NCBI RefSeq assembly: GCF_039545135.1
Contig: NZ_BAABRU010000017.1
Span: 56,670-120,669, forward strand
From: Herpetosiphon gulosus
GTDB taxonomy: Bacteria > Chloroflexota > Chloroflexia > Chloroflexales > Herpetosiphonaceae
Reading direction: 5' to 3'
Length of the DNA stretch: 64,000 nt
The notes under the pieces are model-generated. The model had not been told where the DNA came from. It did not search any database and saw only the letters and a program-made list of their open reading frames with translations. The translations under genes were made by a program, and so were the position numbers. Shown here piece by piece: positions 46,798 through 54,643 of the stretch. Positions within the stretch are counted from its first letter, which is position 1, and the number at the start of each line of letters is the position of its first letter.

Positions 46798-48018
46798 CTA
46801 GGGATAAGCCATGCGTAAATTATCAAATTCGGTTAAGGTATCGCCGTTATCAAAGGTGCTTGCGCCAAAGCCCACCGCACCGTTGGCATAGGTATCATCG
46901 TTGTAGCTGGCAACTTTTTCACCATTCAAATAGAAGGTAAAGTTCGAGCCAACTGCAACCACGCGTAGCCGATTGGTTGCGCCAATCCCATCATTGCCAA
47001 CCGAGCTAAATTTCCAATCGACAAGGTTAGTCCATTCTTCAGTTTGTTTGTCATAACGACGGAAGGCAATATTACTTTGACCATCGATTTGGTAGACATA
47101 CAAACTGCCAGCAGCATCACCATCGATTTGCTCACGCAGCACGAGGCCTGCTGCATTGGTTGGGTCGCCGCTGACCATTTTTACATCAATTTGCGCATCA
47201 ACATCGCTATATGTTTCATTAGTTGATGTCCAGATGATGCGTTCATTGACATACACATGAATTTGATAGGCATCTTCGACATAGGCATATTTGCCTGATT
47301 TGCTGGCAGTTTCTTGATCGGGCCACGCTTCATCGGTTGTCGAAAAATCGTCTTCTAAGAAGGCTAATCCACCAGTGCTAGGCTCTGATGTTGGGGCTTC
47401 TGGTTCTTCGGTTGCTTCTGCCGCTGGAGTGCGGGTTGGGCGAGCAGTGGCTGTGGCGACGCTGGTCGCATTGCCTGCGACGAGTTTATTATTTGGATCA
47501 TCATTATCGCCATCCATTAAAAACGCTACGCCTGCCCCGATCAGCACCAGAATCCCCACGACGATCCCAATTATAATTCCGGTGTTGCTGCTACGTTTGG
47601 TTGGTAGGCTGGCATTGGGATAGGCTGCGCCATAATTTGGTTGTTGATAGTTGGCGGGCGTGTACTGTTGCTGATTGCCATAATTTTGTTGTGGTGGCGG
47701 TGGATAGCTGCCGCCTTGACCGTAATTTTGTTGTGGTGGCGGTGGATAGCTACCAGCTTGACCGTAATTTTGTTGTGGTGGCGGTGGATAGCTGCCAGCT
47801 TGACCGTAATTTTGTTGTGGTGGCGGTGGATAGCTGCCAGCTTGACCGTAATTTTGTTCTGGTGGATAGCCGCCAGCTTGCCCATCGTAGCGCGGCAGAG
47901 CTTGAGTTGGCCCTTCGGCAGCCGTTGGCGCAGCGTTGAGCCGGGTTCCACACTCAGAACAAAACGGATTTACGTCATCTACACTTGCCCGACAATTAGG
48001 ACATTCACGAAGCGCCAT
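46798..48018 (-). CDS. Zinc-ribbon, proline-repeat membrane protein with LamG-like domain
   Basis: A 406-residue modular protein. Residues 6-27 form a zinc ribbon (CPNCRASVDDVNPFCSECG). Then follow four 14-residue repeats QNYGQAGSYPPPPQ, one membrane helix (GIIIGIVVGILVLIGAGVAF) and a Thr/Pro/Glu-rich linker. The outer 190 residues look like a concanavalin/LamG-type beta sandwich (FLEDDFSTTDEAW...FYLNGEKVASYNDDTYANGA). Topology suggests a cytoplasmic N-terminus and a surface C-terminus. GGAGG precedes the ATG. Confidence 0.82.
   Translation of the reverse strand: MALRECPNCRASVDDVNPFCSECGTRLNAAPTAAEGPTQALPRYDGQAGGYPPEQNYGQAGSYPPPPQQNYGQAGSYPPPPQQNYGQAGSYPPPPQQNYGQGGSYPPPPQQNYGNQQQYTPANYQQPNYGAAYPNASLPTKRSSNTGIIIGIVVGILVLIGAGVAFLMDGDNDDPNNKLVAGNATSVATATARPTRTPAAEATEEPEAPTSEPSTGGLAFLEDDFSTTDEAWPDQETASKSGKYAYVEDAYQIHVYVNERIIWTSTNETYSDVDAQIDVKMVSGDPTNAAGLVLREQIDGDAAGSLYVYQIDGQSNIAFRRYDKQTEEWTNLVDWKFSSVGNDGIGATNRLRVVAVGSNFTFYLNGEKVASYNDDTYANGAVGFGASTFDNGDTLTEFDNLRMAYP
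47681..47848 (-). repeat. 42-bp tandem repeat, four copies
   Basis: Four near-identical 42-bp units starting TAATTTTGTTGTGGTGGCGG, plus a shortened fifth at 47849. They encode the QNYGQAGSYPPPPQ repeats of the zinc-ribbon membrane protein. Because 42 is divisible by 3, copy changes keep the frame and would only alter linker length. Confidence 0.92.
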
Positions 48019-48035
48019 ACGGTTTACCTCCTAAG

Positions 48036-49142
48036 CTAGGCCGAGGGTACTAATTCAACGGTTTCGAGGGCATGGCTAATGGTTGCGACCACCCGTTGTT
48101 CAACAGCATTGCGAGCTTGACCAATTGCATTCTGAATCGCTAAGGCATCGGATTTGCCATGAGCAACAATCGCAATTCCATTAACACCCAACAATGGTGC
48201 GCCGCCATGGCTGCGATAATCCATGCGTTTGCGTAAGGCCAAGAGTGGTGCAATAGCCATGCTCGCAGGCAACGTCAAGCCAGTTAGGCCAGCGATTAAT
48301 GCTCGCCAACGACCTTTGCCAGGCAGAGTCAAGGCCACTAAGGCTGGCAACAAGCCTAGCGCCAGATTTTTGCGCCATTCAGCTTTGATGTTATTGCTGG
48401 CGGCGGTGGTGATCATTTTAAAGACCCCTTCGCCGAATTTGAGCACCAAATTACCAACAAAACCATCGGCCACGACCACATCGGCGCTACCATTGATTAA
48501 CATATCTTTGGGTTCGACGTTGCCAATAAAGGTCAAATCGCTGCGTTGCTGTAACAGTCCATGGGTGTCTTGTACCAGTTTATCACCCTTATTAGCCTCT
48601 TCGCCATTCGCCAAAAGGCCGATTCGCGGCATGGCGATATTGGCGATTTTTTGGGCATACACGTTGCCCATTTGAGCAAATTGCACCAAATATTCAGGCT
48701 TACAATCAGTTGTTGCGCCCGAATCGAGCAATAAAGCATAGCCCTTGACGGTTGGAAAATGGGTGACCAAACAAGGCCGTTCAATCCCACGAATTCGCCC
48801 AAGGATGAATAACGCTCCAGCCATGGTTGCGCCGCTATGGCCAGCCGAAACAAAGGCATCGGCCTCGCCATCGCGCACCAAACGCAGGCCGATCGCGACT
48901 GAAGAGTTGCGTTTGCGGCGAATCGCTTGGGCTGGATGCTCGGTCATTTCGATCATTTCAGGCGCATCAACCACTGGTAAATCGAGGTTGCTGGTATCGT
49001 GTTTGGCGAGTTCAGCCCGAATTGAAGCCTCATCGCCAACGAGAATAATTTGGTCGCCCCAAGCGCGGGCAGCAGCGATTGCGCCTGCTACTGTTGCTTG
49101 AGGGGCGTGGTCGCCACCGCTGGCATCCAAAACAATACGCAC
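48036..49142 (-). CDS. plsX: Phosphate acyltransferase
   Basis: A 368-residue PlsX, making acyl-phosphate from acyl-ACP for phospholipid synthesis. VRIVLDASGGDHAPQATVAG at the N-terminus, DAFVSAGHSGATMAGALFIL, LLDSGATTDCKPEYLVQFA and HGGAPLLGVNGIAIVAHG near the end are signatures. The start is GTG at 49142 with GGAGG seven bases upstream; the open frame runs further to 49175. Confidence 0.93.
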   Translation of the reverse strand: MRIVLDASGGDHAPQATVAGAIAAARAWGDQIILVGDEASIRAELAKHDTSNLDLPVVDAPEMIEMTEHPAQAIRRKRNSSVAIGLRLVRDGEADAFVSAGHSGATMAGALFILGRIRGIERPCLVTHFPTVKGYALLLDSGATTDCKPEYLVQFAQMGNVYAQKIANIAMPRIGLLANGEEANKGDKLVQDTHGLLQQRSDLTFIGNVEPKDMLINGSADVVVADGFVGNLVLKFGEGVFKMITTAASNNIKAEWRKNLALGLLPALVALTLPGKGRWRALIAGLTGLTLPASMAIAPLLALRKRMDYRSHGGAPLLGVNGIAIVAHGKSDALAIQNAIGQARNAVEQRVVATISHALETVELVPSA

Positions 49143-49348
49143 AGATAATCCTCCAAACAAAACAGTTGACCTCATCGGGCATCATAAATCGAGTGATGAG
49201 GTCAAGCTGCTACTGGTATCTTAATGGGTTTTTGGTTGAACTGCAATACGCTAATTACGGCCTAGGAGCGTAGTTCTAGGCACTGGGTGGCTCCCTCACC
49301 TTTCAATGGTAGGTTTTTTACAATGGGGTTTGATTTATCGTTGATGTT

Positions 49349-49452
49349 TATGCCCTCATCCCCTGGCCCCCTCTCCCGCCGAGCGAGCGAGGGGGAACCC
49401 GCCCATTTGACCATGGAAATGCCCCTCGTCCGCCGCAGTGGAGTGGGGCTCA
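49349..49452. repeat. GC-rich inverted repeat element, copy 4
   Basis: CCCTCATCCCCTGGCCCCC, then GCGAGCGAGGGGGAA, then CCCCTCGTCCGCCGCAGTGGAG. The right end is cut short compared with the other copies. It sits at the stop of the DUF2330 gene, within a 318-base gap that holds nothing else recognisable. Confidence 0.72.
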
Positions 49453-49460
49453 GCCTCGTT

Positions 49461-50675
49461 CTAGGCGCTGGGGCGGCGTTTGGGCCGACGGGCCAAGAGC
49501 CAGATCGAACCCATGGTTACGCCAATTACCAACAGCGTGCCGATACGCAAGGGGCCACGGCGCAAATTGGCAGTTGCTTCTTCTTCTGATGAGCGATTGC
49601 CTTTGGCTGCGTCGTATTGCTGGCGACGCACGGTGTGCAAGGTCGCAGTTTCGCAATCGTATGGTTCGGCGCGATAGGTCAAATCGATGTTGTTGGAAAG
49701 TGGTGGCAGATCAGGGCTATAACCGAAAGCTGGATCAAACAGCATTTCTTCGGGCGAAATTTCAGCATACAACCGCGTCAAGAACGCATATTTGTTGGTT
49801 AATTCTTTGAGCAGGCTATCTTGGGGGTTGAGAAATTTGCTTTGTTGGGCGTATTCGGTCAGAAAGCCTTTGCCGGCTACGCTTGCCAATACGCCGCTAC
49901 GCAATTCTTTGTAATTATTCGAGCCATCAAATGCAGTGAGTGCCAAATCGTTTTCGCGCATTGTAAAGCGCTCAGTATTGGTTGGAATTGCCTGGGCAGC
50001 GCCGAAAATCCAGACCGTAATTGGAGTTTTGGGTTCGCTGCTCAATGCTGCCAAGCGCAATGGCAGCATTGGAGTTGTGCCAGTGAAGCTGATCGCGACA
50101 GGCTGAATATCTTTAGTATCAGCGCCAGCTTTGAGTTTCATGGCAATCAAGGGCATTCCTGCTTCGGTATAGGGCTTGAGCGCGGCTTCTAAACCAGCCG
50201 GAGTTTGATAGCCGTTGGTTTTGAGCCATGTTTCAAGCGCCGCCGGATCACGGTCTTCAATCACACTGTAATCGTAGGGGCCGACTTGGCCTTGCTGCAA
50301 CACATCAGGCGCTTGACCAGCTCCCTCTGGTGCTGCTCCGGTGATTGCCGGAAAACATTCAGGTGGCGAAGGGAAGGTCACCCGTGGATCGGTCAGGCTA
50401 TGTAATTCAGCAAACGTGCTAGCCTCAATCACATCGACTTTTGGATTATTGGGCACTGGCAAGATCCAGGCAAACTCAGCGGGATCGCCAACATAATTAA
50501 TTTGAATATAGGCGGTGGTTTGGTTGGCTTGACCATCAACGGCAAAAATCACATTTAGGCCAGCCTGGCGAATCTGATCATCGGCGGGAATCAACGCTCC
50601 ACAAGCGGCAGCAATTGAGGGCAGAGTAAAGCTTAAAATGCTACACAGCGCAAAGACTGTGGCGAAACGGCGCAT
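49461..50675 (-). CDS. DUF2330 domain-containing secreted protein
   Basis: A 404-residue exported protein. A signal peptide (RRFATVFALCSILSFTLPSIAAACGALI) is followed by the DUF2330 region with conserved blocks IQINYVGDPAEFAWILPVPN and DPRVTFPSPPECFP, then a C-terminal membrane helix (GTLLVIGVTMGSIWLLARR) that anchors it. Function of the family is unknown. The ATG at 50675 with GGAGG upstream is chosen because it starts the signal peptide. Confidence 0.88.
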   Translation of the reverse strand: MRRFATVFALCSILSFTLPSIAAACGALIPADDQIRQAGLNVIFAVDGQANQTTAYIQINYVGDPAEFAWILPVPNNPKVDVIEASTFAELHSLTDPRVTFPSPPECFPAITGAAPEGAGQAPDVLQQGQVGPYDYSVIEDRDPAALETWLKTNGYQTPAGLEAALKPYTEAGMPLIAMKLKAGADTKDIQPVAISFTGTTPMLPLRLAALSSEPKTPITVWIFGAAQAIPTNTERFTMRENDLALTAFDGSNNYKELRSGVLASVAGKGFLTEYAQQSKFLNPQDSLLKELTNKYAFLTRLYAEISPEEMLFDPAFGYSPDLPPLSNNIDLTYRAEPYDCETATLHTVRRQQYDAAKGNRSSEEEATANLRRGPLRIGTLLVIGVTMGSIWLLARRPKRRPSA

Positions 50676-50851
50676 GGAAATCCTCCTTGAAATGTATGCA
50701 AGCTCAATCATAACACGCCGCGTTGCATGCTGTTATTCGTTCCAAGGCCTGATCCTTGTGATGGACATTGTTGTTAATATTGCTGCATTGTGGCGAATGC
50801 CATGGCTGATTAATCGATGAGTGCAACTGTAACTTGCCAAAGGAGTGTGTC

Positions 50852-51433
50852 ATGGAAATTCGTGCTTTAGTTGCTGATCAACACTTGCTCGACCAAGCGG
50901 CTGAGCTGTTGGTACTGGCCTTTGCTGAACATTGGCCCGAAGCTTGGCCGACACTCGACGATGCCCGTGAAGAAATGCAAGAGGCGCTATTGCCCGAACG
51001 AGTTGGTTTTATGGCACTGATCGAGGGTCACGTAGTTGGTTGGATTGGCGGCCAACCAAATTATGATGGCAATGTGTGGGAATTGCACCCCTTGGCAGTT
51101 CACCCCGATTACCAAGGCCATGGCATTGGTCGCGGTTTAGTCCAAGCCTTGGAGGCTGAATGTAGTGCCCGTGGTGGCCTGACCTTGATGTTGGGCACCG
51201 ATGATGAAGCCTTTTTGACCTCGGCCAGCGGCATCGATGTTTTCCCCAATCCGCTGCAACACCTCGCCACGATTCAGAACCGCCGCCGTCACCCCTTTGA
51301 ATTTTATCAACACTGTGGATTCAGCATCATTGGTATGATTCCCGATGCCAATGGTTTGGGCAAGCCCGATATTCTGATGGCTAAGCGTTTGGTTGCTTGG
51401 CCAAGCCATTTTCCAACAGGAGGCCTAGAGTGA
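50852..51433 (+). CDS. GNAT acetyltransferase
   Basis: A 193-residue GNAT. HPLAVHPDYQGHGIGRGLV is motif A, and FYQHCGFSIIGMIPDANGLG the C-terminal part. The substrate-like loop LGTDDEAFLTSASGIDVFPN resembles aminoglycoside 6'-acetyltransferases of the AAC(6')-Ib-like group, so an antibiotic or amine substrate is possible. AAGGAG precedes the ATG. Its TGA overlaps the GTG of the next gene, so the pair is translated together. Confidence 0.85.
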   Translation: MEIRALVADQHLLDQAAELLVLAFAEHWPEAWPTLDDAREEMQEALLPERVGFMALIEGHVVGWIGGQPNYDGNVWELHPLAVHPDYQGHGIGRGLVQALEAECSARGGLTLMLGTDDEAFLTSASGIDVFPNPLQHLATIQNRRRHPFEFYQHCGFSIIGMIPDANGLGKPDILMAKRLVAWPSHFPTGGLE

Positions 51434-52602
51434 ATTATTGGTATGGTAACGCCGTCGAGGATGATATTACAGTTTTAGCGCCATTGTTAGGCCAAGCCTT
51501 ACATTTCAATATGAACCGTGAAGCTTTGGTCGAATGGATGCAAAAGCGCGGGGTGAGTTTATATCGGGCCTTTAAAGTTGATGGCGCAATCGCCGCAGGC
51601 TTGGGGATTTTGCCGATGGGTCAGTGGTTTGGCGGCAAAGCCCAGCCAACCGCTGGGATTACGGTGGTTGGGGTTGGCCCTGAATGGCGCGGGCGCAAAG
51701 TTGGCGGCTTGATGATGGAAGCCATGTTGCGTGAGCAATATGAGCAAGATGTGGCGATTTCGACGCTCTATCCTGCTACAACTCAATTTTATCGCACGCT
51801 TGGCTACGAGCGAGCTGGCAGCCGAATTTTATATGAATTGAACCCCGCGCTGATTAAGCCCAAGCGAGATCATGGCGTGACGCTGCGCCAAGTGCTCGAA
51901 ACTGATTATGCCCCATTTGCGGCGATTTACGATCCGTGGGCGGCAAGCCAAGCTGGGGTGCTCGAACGTTCGCAATTGATGTGGGAACGGGTGATGGTTT
52001 CGCCTCGCGCTGAACGTTTGCGCTACATTTTGAGCGATCAGGCTGGTCAAGCGGTGGGCTATGTGGTGTATGAGCAGGCTGGCCAATTTGAAGATGTAAA
52101 AGTCATCGATTGGGTGGCAACCACAGGCGCGGCCTTGGATGCGCTGCTGGATTTTTGGGCTGGTCATCGCTCATTAGTTAGTAAAATTGTCTTGCCTGGT
52201 GCGCCGATAGACCCACTGCTGTTTCGCTATCACGAACAGGGTGTTGAATATAACTGGCATTTGGATTGGATGTTGCGGATCATCAATGCGCCGCTGGCGA
52301 TCCAACGCCGTGGGTTCCCGCACTGGCTGAATTGCGAAATTGCCCTTGATTTAATTGACCCACGCTTGGATTGGAACCATGGTCGTTGGGTATTGCAACT
52401 CCGTGATGGGGTTGGCACATTAGAGCGTGGTGGCAATGGCGCAGTTTCGCTGCATGTACGCGATCTGGCTGCCTTGTATAGTGGCTACCTTGCGCCGCAT
52501 GATTTACGTTTGGCGGGCAGCTTGCAGGCCGATGCTGAGCAATTAGGCTTGTTGGCAGCGATTTTTGCTAGCCCACGCCCGTGGATGAGTGATATGTTCT
52601 AA
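51430..52602 (+). CDS. Eis-like GNAT acetyltransferase
   Basis: A 390-residue enzyme of the Eis type: two GNAT halves plus a C-terminal SCP2-like lid. The first half shows VVGVGPEWRGRKVGGLMMEA with motif A, then ISTLYPATTQFYRTLGYERAG. The lid region contains DLAALYSGYLAPHDLRLAGS. Eis enzymes acetylate several amines of aminoglycosides or proteins. The GTG at 51430 follows GGAGG and overlaps the previous stop. A strong hairpin follows. Confidence 0.86.
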   Translation: MNYWYGNAVEDDITVLAPLLGQALHFNMNREALVEWMQKRGVSLYRAFKVDGAIAAGLGILPMGQWFGGKAQPTAGITVVGVGPEWRGRKVGGLMMEAMLREQYEQDVAISTLYPATTQFYRTLGYERAGSRILYELNPALIKPKRDHGVTLRQVLETDYAPFAAIYDPWAASQAGVLERSQLMWERVMVSPRAERLRYILSDQAGQAVGYVVYEQAGQFEDVKVIDWVATTGAALDALLDFWAGHRSLVSKIVLPGAPIDPLLFRYHEQGVEYNWHLDWMLRIINAPLAIQRRGFPHWLNCEIALDLIDPRLDWNHGRWVLQLRDGVGTLERGGNGAVSLHVRDLAALYSGYLAPHDLRLAGSLQADAEQLGLLAAIFASPRPWMSDMF

Positions 52603-52607
52603 ACAAA

Positions 52608-52642
52608 CAGCAAGGCCACTGGATGTCCCAGTGGCCTTGCTG
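52608..52642. terminator. Bidirectional hairpin terminator
   Basis: A perfect 15-bp stem (CAGCAAGGCCACTGG at 52608-52622 with 52628-52642) and a five-base loop, between two convergent genes. Confidence 0.8.
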
Positions 52643-52678
52643 CTGTGGTATGTGTGCTAAGGAGTGATAGCGCTGGAC

Positions 52679-54130
52679 TTATTGCATTGGCTCAAATACA
52701 AATGATTGACAATCGTTGTTGGTTGGATTGACTTGTTGCAATTGCACGCCGCTGGCTGCATCGCACCATGGAATATCAACCGCTAAGCCACTGTGACGGG
52801 CAGTAATGGTTGAATAGCCATTGCCGAGGTTGTTGATGCGCCATTGTTGGTTGGCCCCACCGACCCATTCCCATTGATGGATCTTGGCTCCATCGCTCGT
52901 TGAGGCGGTGCTTACATCCATCACTTTGCCGGTGGCCCGTGAGACGAAGCGCACAAAGCCATTGTCAGTCGAAATCAATTGCCATTGTTGATTGTGTCCG
53001 GTATGGCAATCCCATTGCAGAATGACCGTGCCATTAGCGGGGTTGCCACCCTCGGCAACGTCGATACACTTGTTGGTGGCTTTGTTGCGCACCCGATAGT
53101 AGGTTGCGCCAGGTGCTTGCTTCAACAAGAACTTATTGTTGGCCGAATTCCACTTGGTTGCCAAGTAGCTGCCTGCTGGCGGATTGGTGTGGTAGTAATC
53201 GTCGTGGTTACAATCGAAGCGGCCATATTGGCTGGCACCACAGCGATTTTGCATTGGTGGTGTGCCTGGGCCGTCAACGTAGCACATAATATCTTCGTCA
53301 TCGATACAGTGGCCATAGGCGGTGCTGTTGGGAGCTGAGCGTTGCACCGCGCCCATCGTGTGCATATGTTCGTGCGCAGCAGTCGCGCCGTTCCAGCAGC
53401 CGTTATCCATACGTGCAAAGCCGGGCCCGAAGTTATTGGCGTTATTTTGATCTGGGCGATCATCGAGCATATAGAAGGCTACGCCACACAAAATGTTGTT
53501 ATCGACGAAGGTCAAATATTTGCGATCGGCGCGGTTGTGGCCGAGTGCTCGCAAAGCATTGGCGGTTTTGTCGATTGAATCGTCGCCATCGGCTGGCACG
53601 ACCACATTCATCACATAAATTTCACAATTGTTGGTGACGAAGTTGACGGCGCGGAAGCCGCCAGTTTCTTGGGCACTGGTTTGATAGATCCGATCCATAT
53701 CTGATGACCATTGGCGAATCGAACCAACAAATTGGTTGAACCGATCAGGGCGGTCGGAAGCCCGCACATACATCACTTGGGTGCGGTTGCCAGCGTGGCC
53801 ATCGCCGTTACAGACGATCATTGGGTTGATTTCAGCTTTTTCGAGCGGCAAGGTTTCGTCTTTAACCGATTTGCCTTTGGCAATTGGGTCGGGGCCGTGG
53901 CTACAGAAGATTTGATCGCCAACTTTGACCTCAAACATGCCAGCACAAGGGCCAGTTTTCGCTGGAGTCAAGCCATCGTAGATCATGCCGCGTTCGGGGT
54001 CGTTGACAGGAACTGTTACATCATTGTTGTCAACCTCGCCATCTTTGCGCGATTGAGCTTGGGTTGAGGGAAGAGAACTACCAAAAAGAACAAGTAACGC
54101 AAAAATCCACATAAACCGTGAGGGTTTCAT
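52679..54130 (-). CDS. Secreted HExxH metalloprotease with ricin-type lectin domain
   Basis: A 483-residue exported protein. A signal peptide (RFMWIFALLVLFGSSLPSTQA) leads to a catalytic domain with HEHMHTMGAV (His253, Glu254, His257), an HExxHxxG-type zinc site, and DIMCY further on, which could be a Met-turn as in metzincins. The third ligand is unclear: Gln stands where metzincins have His or Asp. Residues 345-480 form a ricin B-type (QxW) lectin domain (NQQWQLISTDNG, NQQWRINNLGNG). Such enzymes could attack prey or host glycoproteins. It is divergent from the Calx-beta cluster. Confidence 0.85.
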   Translation of the reverse strand: MKPSRFMWIFALLVLFGSSLPSTQAQSRKDGEVDNNDVTVPVNDPERGMIYDGLTPAKTGPCAGMFEVKVGDQIFCSHGPDPIAKGKSVKDETLPLEKAEINPMIVCNGDGHAGNRTQVMYVRASDRPDRFNQFVGSIRQWSSDMDRIYQTSAQETGGFRAVNFVTNNCEIYVMNVVVPADGDDSIDKTANALRALGHNRADRKYLTFVDNNILCGVAFYMLDDRPDQNNANNFGPGFARMDNGCWNGATAAHEHMHTMGAVQRSAPNSTAYGHCIDDEDIMCYVDGPGTPPMQNRCGASQYGRFDCNHDDYYHTNPPAGSYLATKWNSANNKFLLKQAPGATYYRVRNKATNKCIDVAEGGNPANGTVILQWDCHTGHNQQWQLISTDNGFVRFVSRATGKVMDVSTASTSDGAKIHQWEWVGGANQQWRINNLGNGYSTITARHSGLAVDIPWCDAASGVQLQQVNPTNNDCQSFVFEPMQ

Positions 54131-54365
54131 ACAATTCCTCCATGAACTGTAACTACAAGTCTGCCTAATCTTCGATAATCTCGCCGCTGAGATTGTAGGG
54201 TTTGCGCTTGGCCTCCTTGCTGAAACGTATTCCAGTGAATAAATTAATATTCCTAACTATTACGCCATAGCCAGCAGCAAAAGTCAATATTTTCTTAATA
54301 ATATGACTAGAATAAGTCATATCAGCATGATTAGGCTAGACTTGTAGCACGATGGGGGTTGGAGT

Positions 54366-54512
54366 TTAACGCAGAGGCGCAGAGCGATATGAGGGGTCAG
54401 GATTCAGGGGTCAGAGGCCTGAAAGATGCTATTCAAGCTGGCCCCTGACCTCTGATCCCTAGCCCCTTTGTGCGCTTTGTGTTCTTCGTGGTTAAAAACT
54501 TAAAAATGCAGT
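54366..54512. repeat. Composite intergenic word repeat, copy 7
   Basis: TTAACGCAGAGGCGCAGAG, GGGGTCAGGATTCAGGGGTCAG, mirrored CCCCTGACCTCTGATCCCTAG and TTCGTGGTTAAAA. It fills the middle of the 513-base divergent gap; 54131-54359 upstream is AT-rich without a gene. TATAAT at 54591-54596 may be a -10 for the Calx-beta gene. Confidence 0.72.
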
Positions 54513-54643
54513 TAAGCTGCTGCGATCTTGCTGCTTTTTTGCTACAGCTGCTTACAGGGGTTTGCTACACTTGGCTTAGGCCAATTCGGCTATAATCAGC
54601 ATAAGCGTTGAAATACGCTTGTAGTTCGTGTAGGAGACTCATT

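Noticed and set aside
47571..48039. Repeat-rich frames on both strands around 47.7 kb
   Set aside because: They are shadows of the 42-bp repeat; only the frame with zinc ribbon, helix and sandwich makes sense.
50638..50820. 60-codon frame between the DUF2330 and GNAT genes
   Set aside because: It overlaps the DUF2330 signal peptide on the other strand and lacks a ribosome site.
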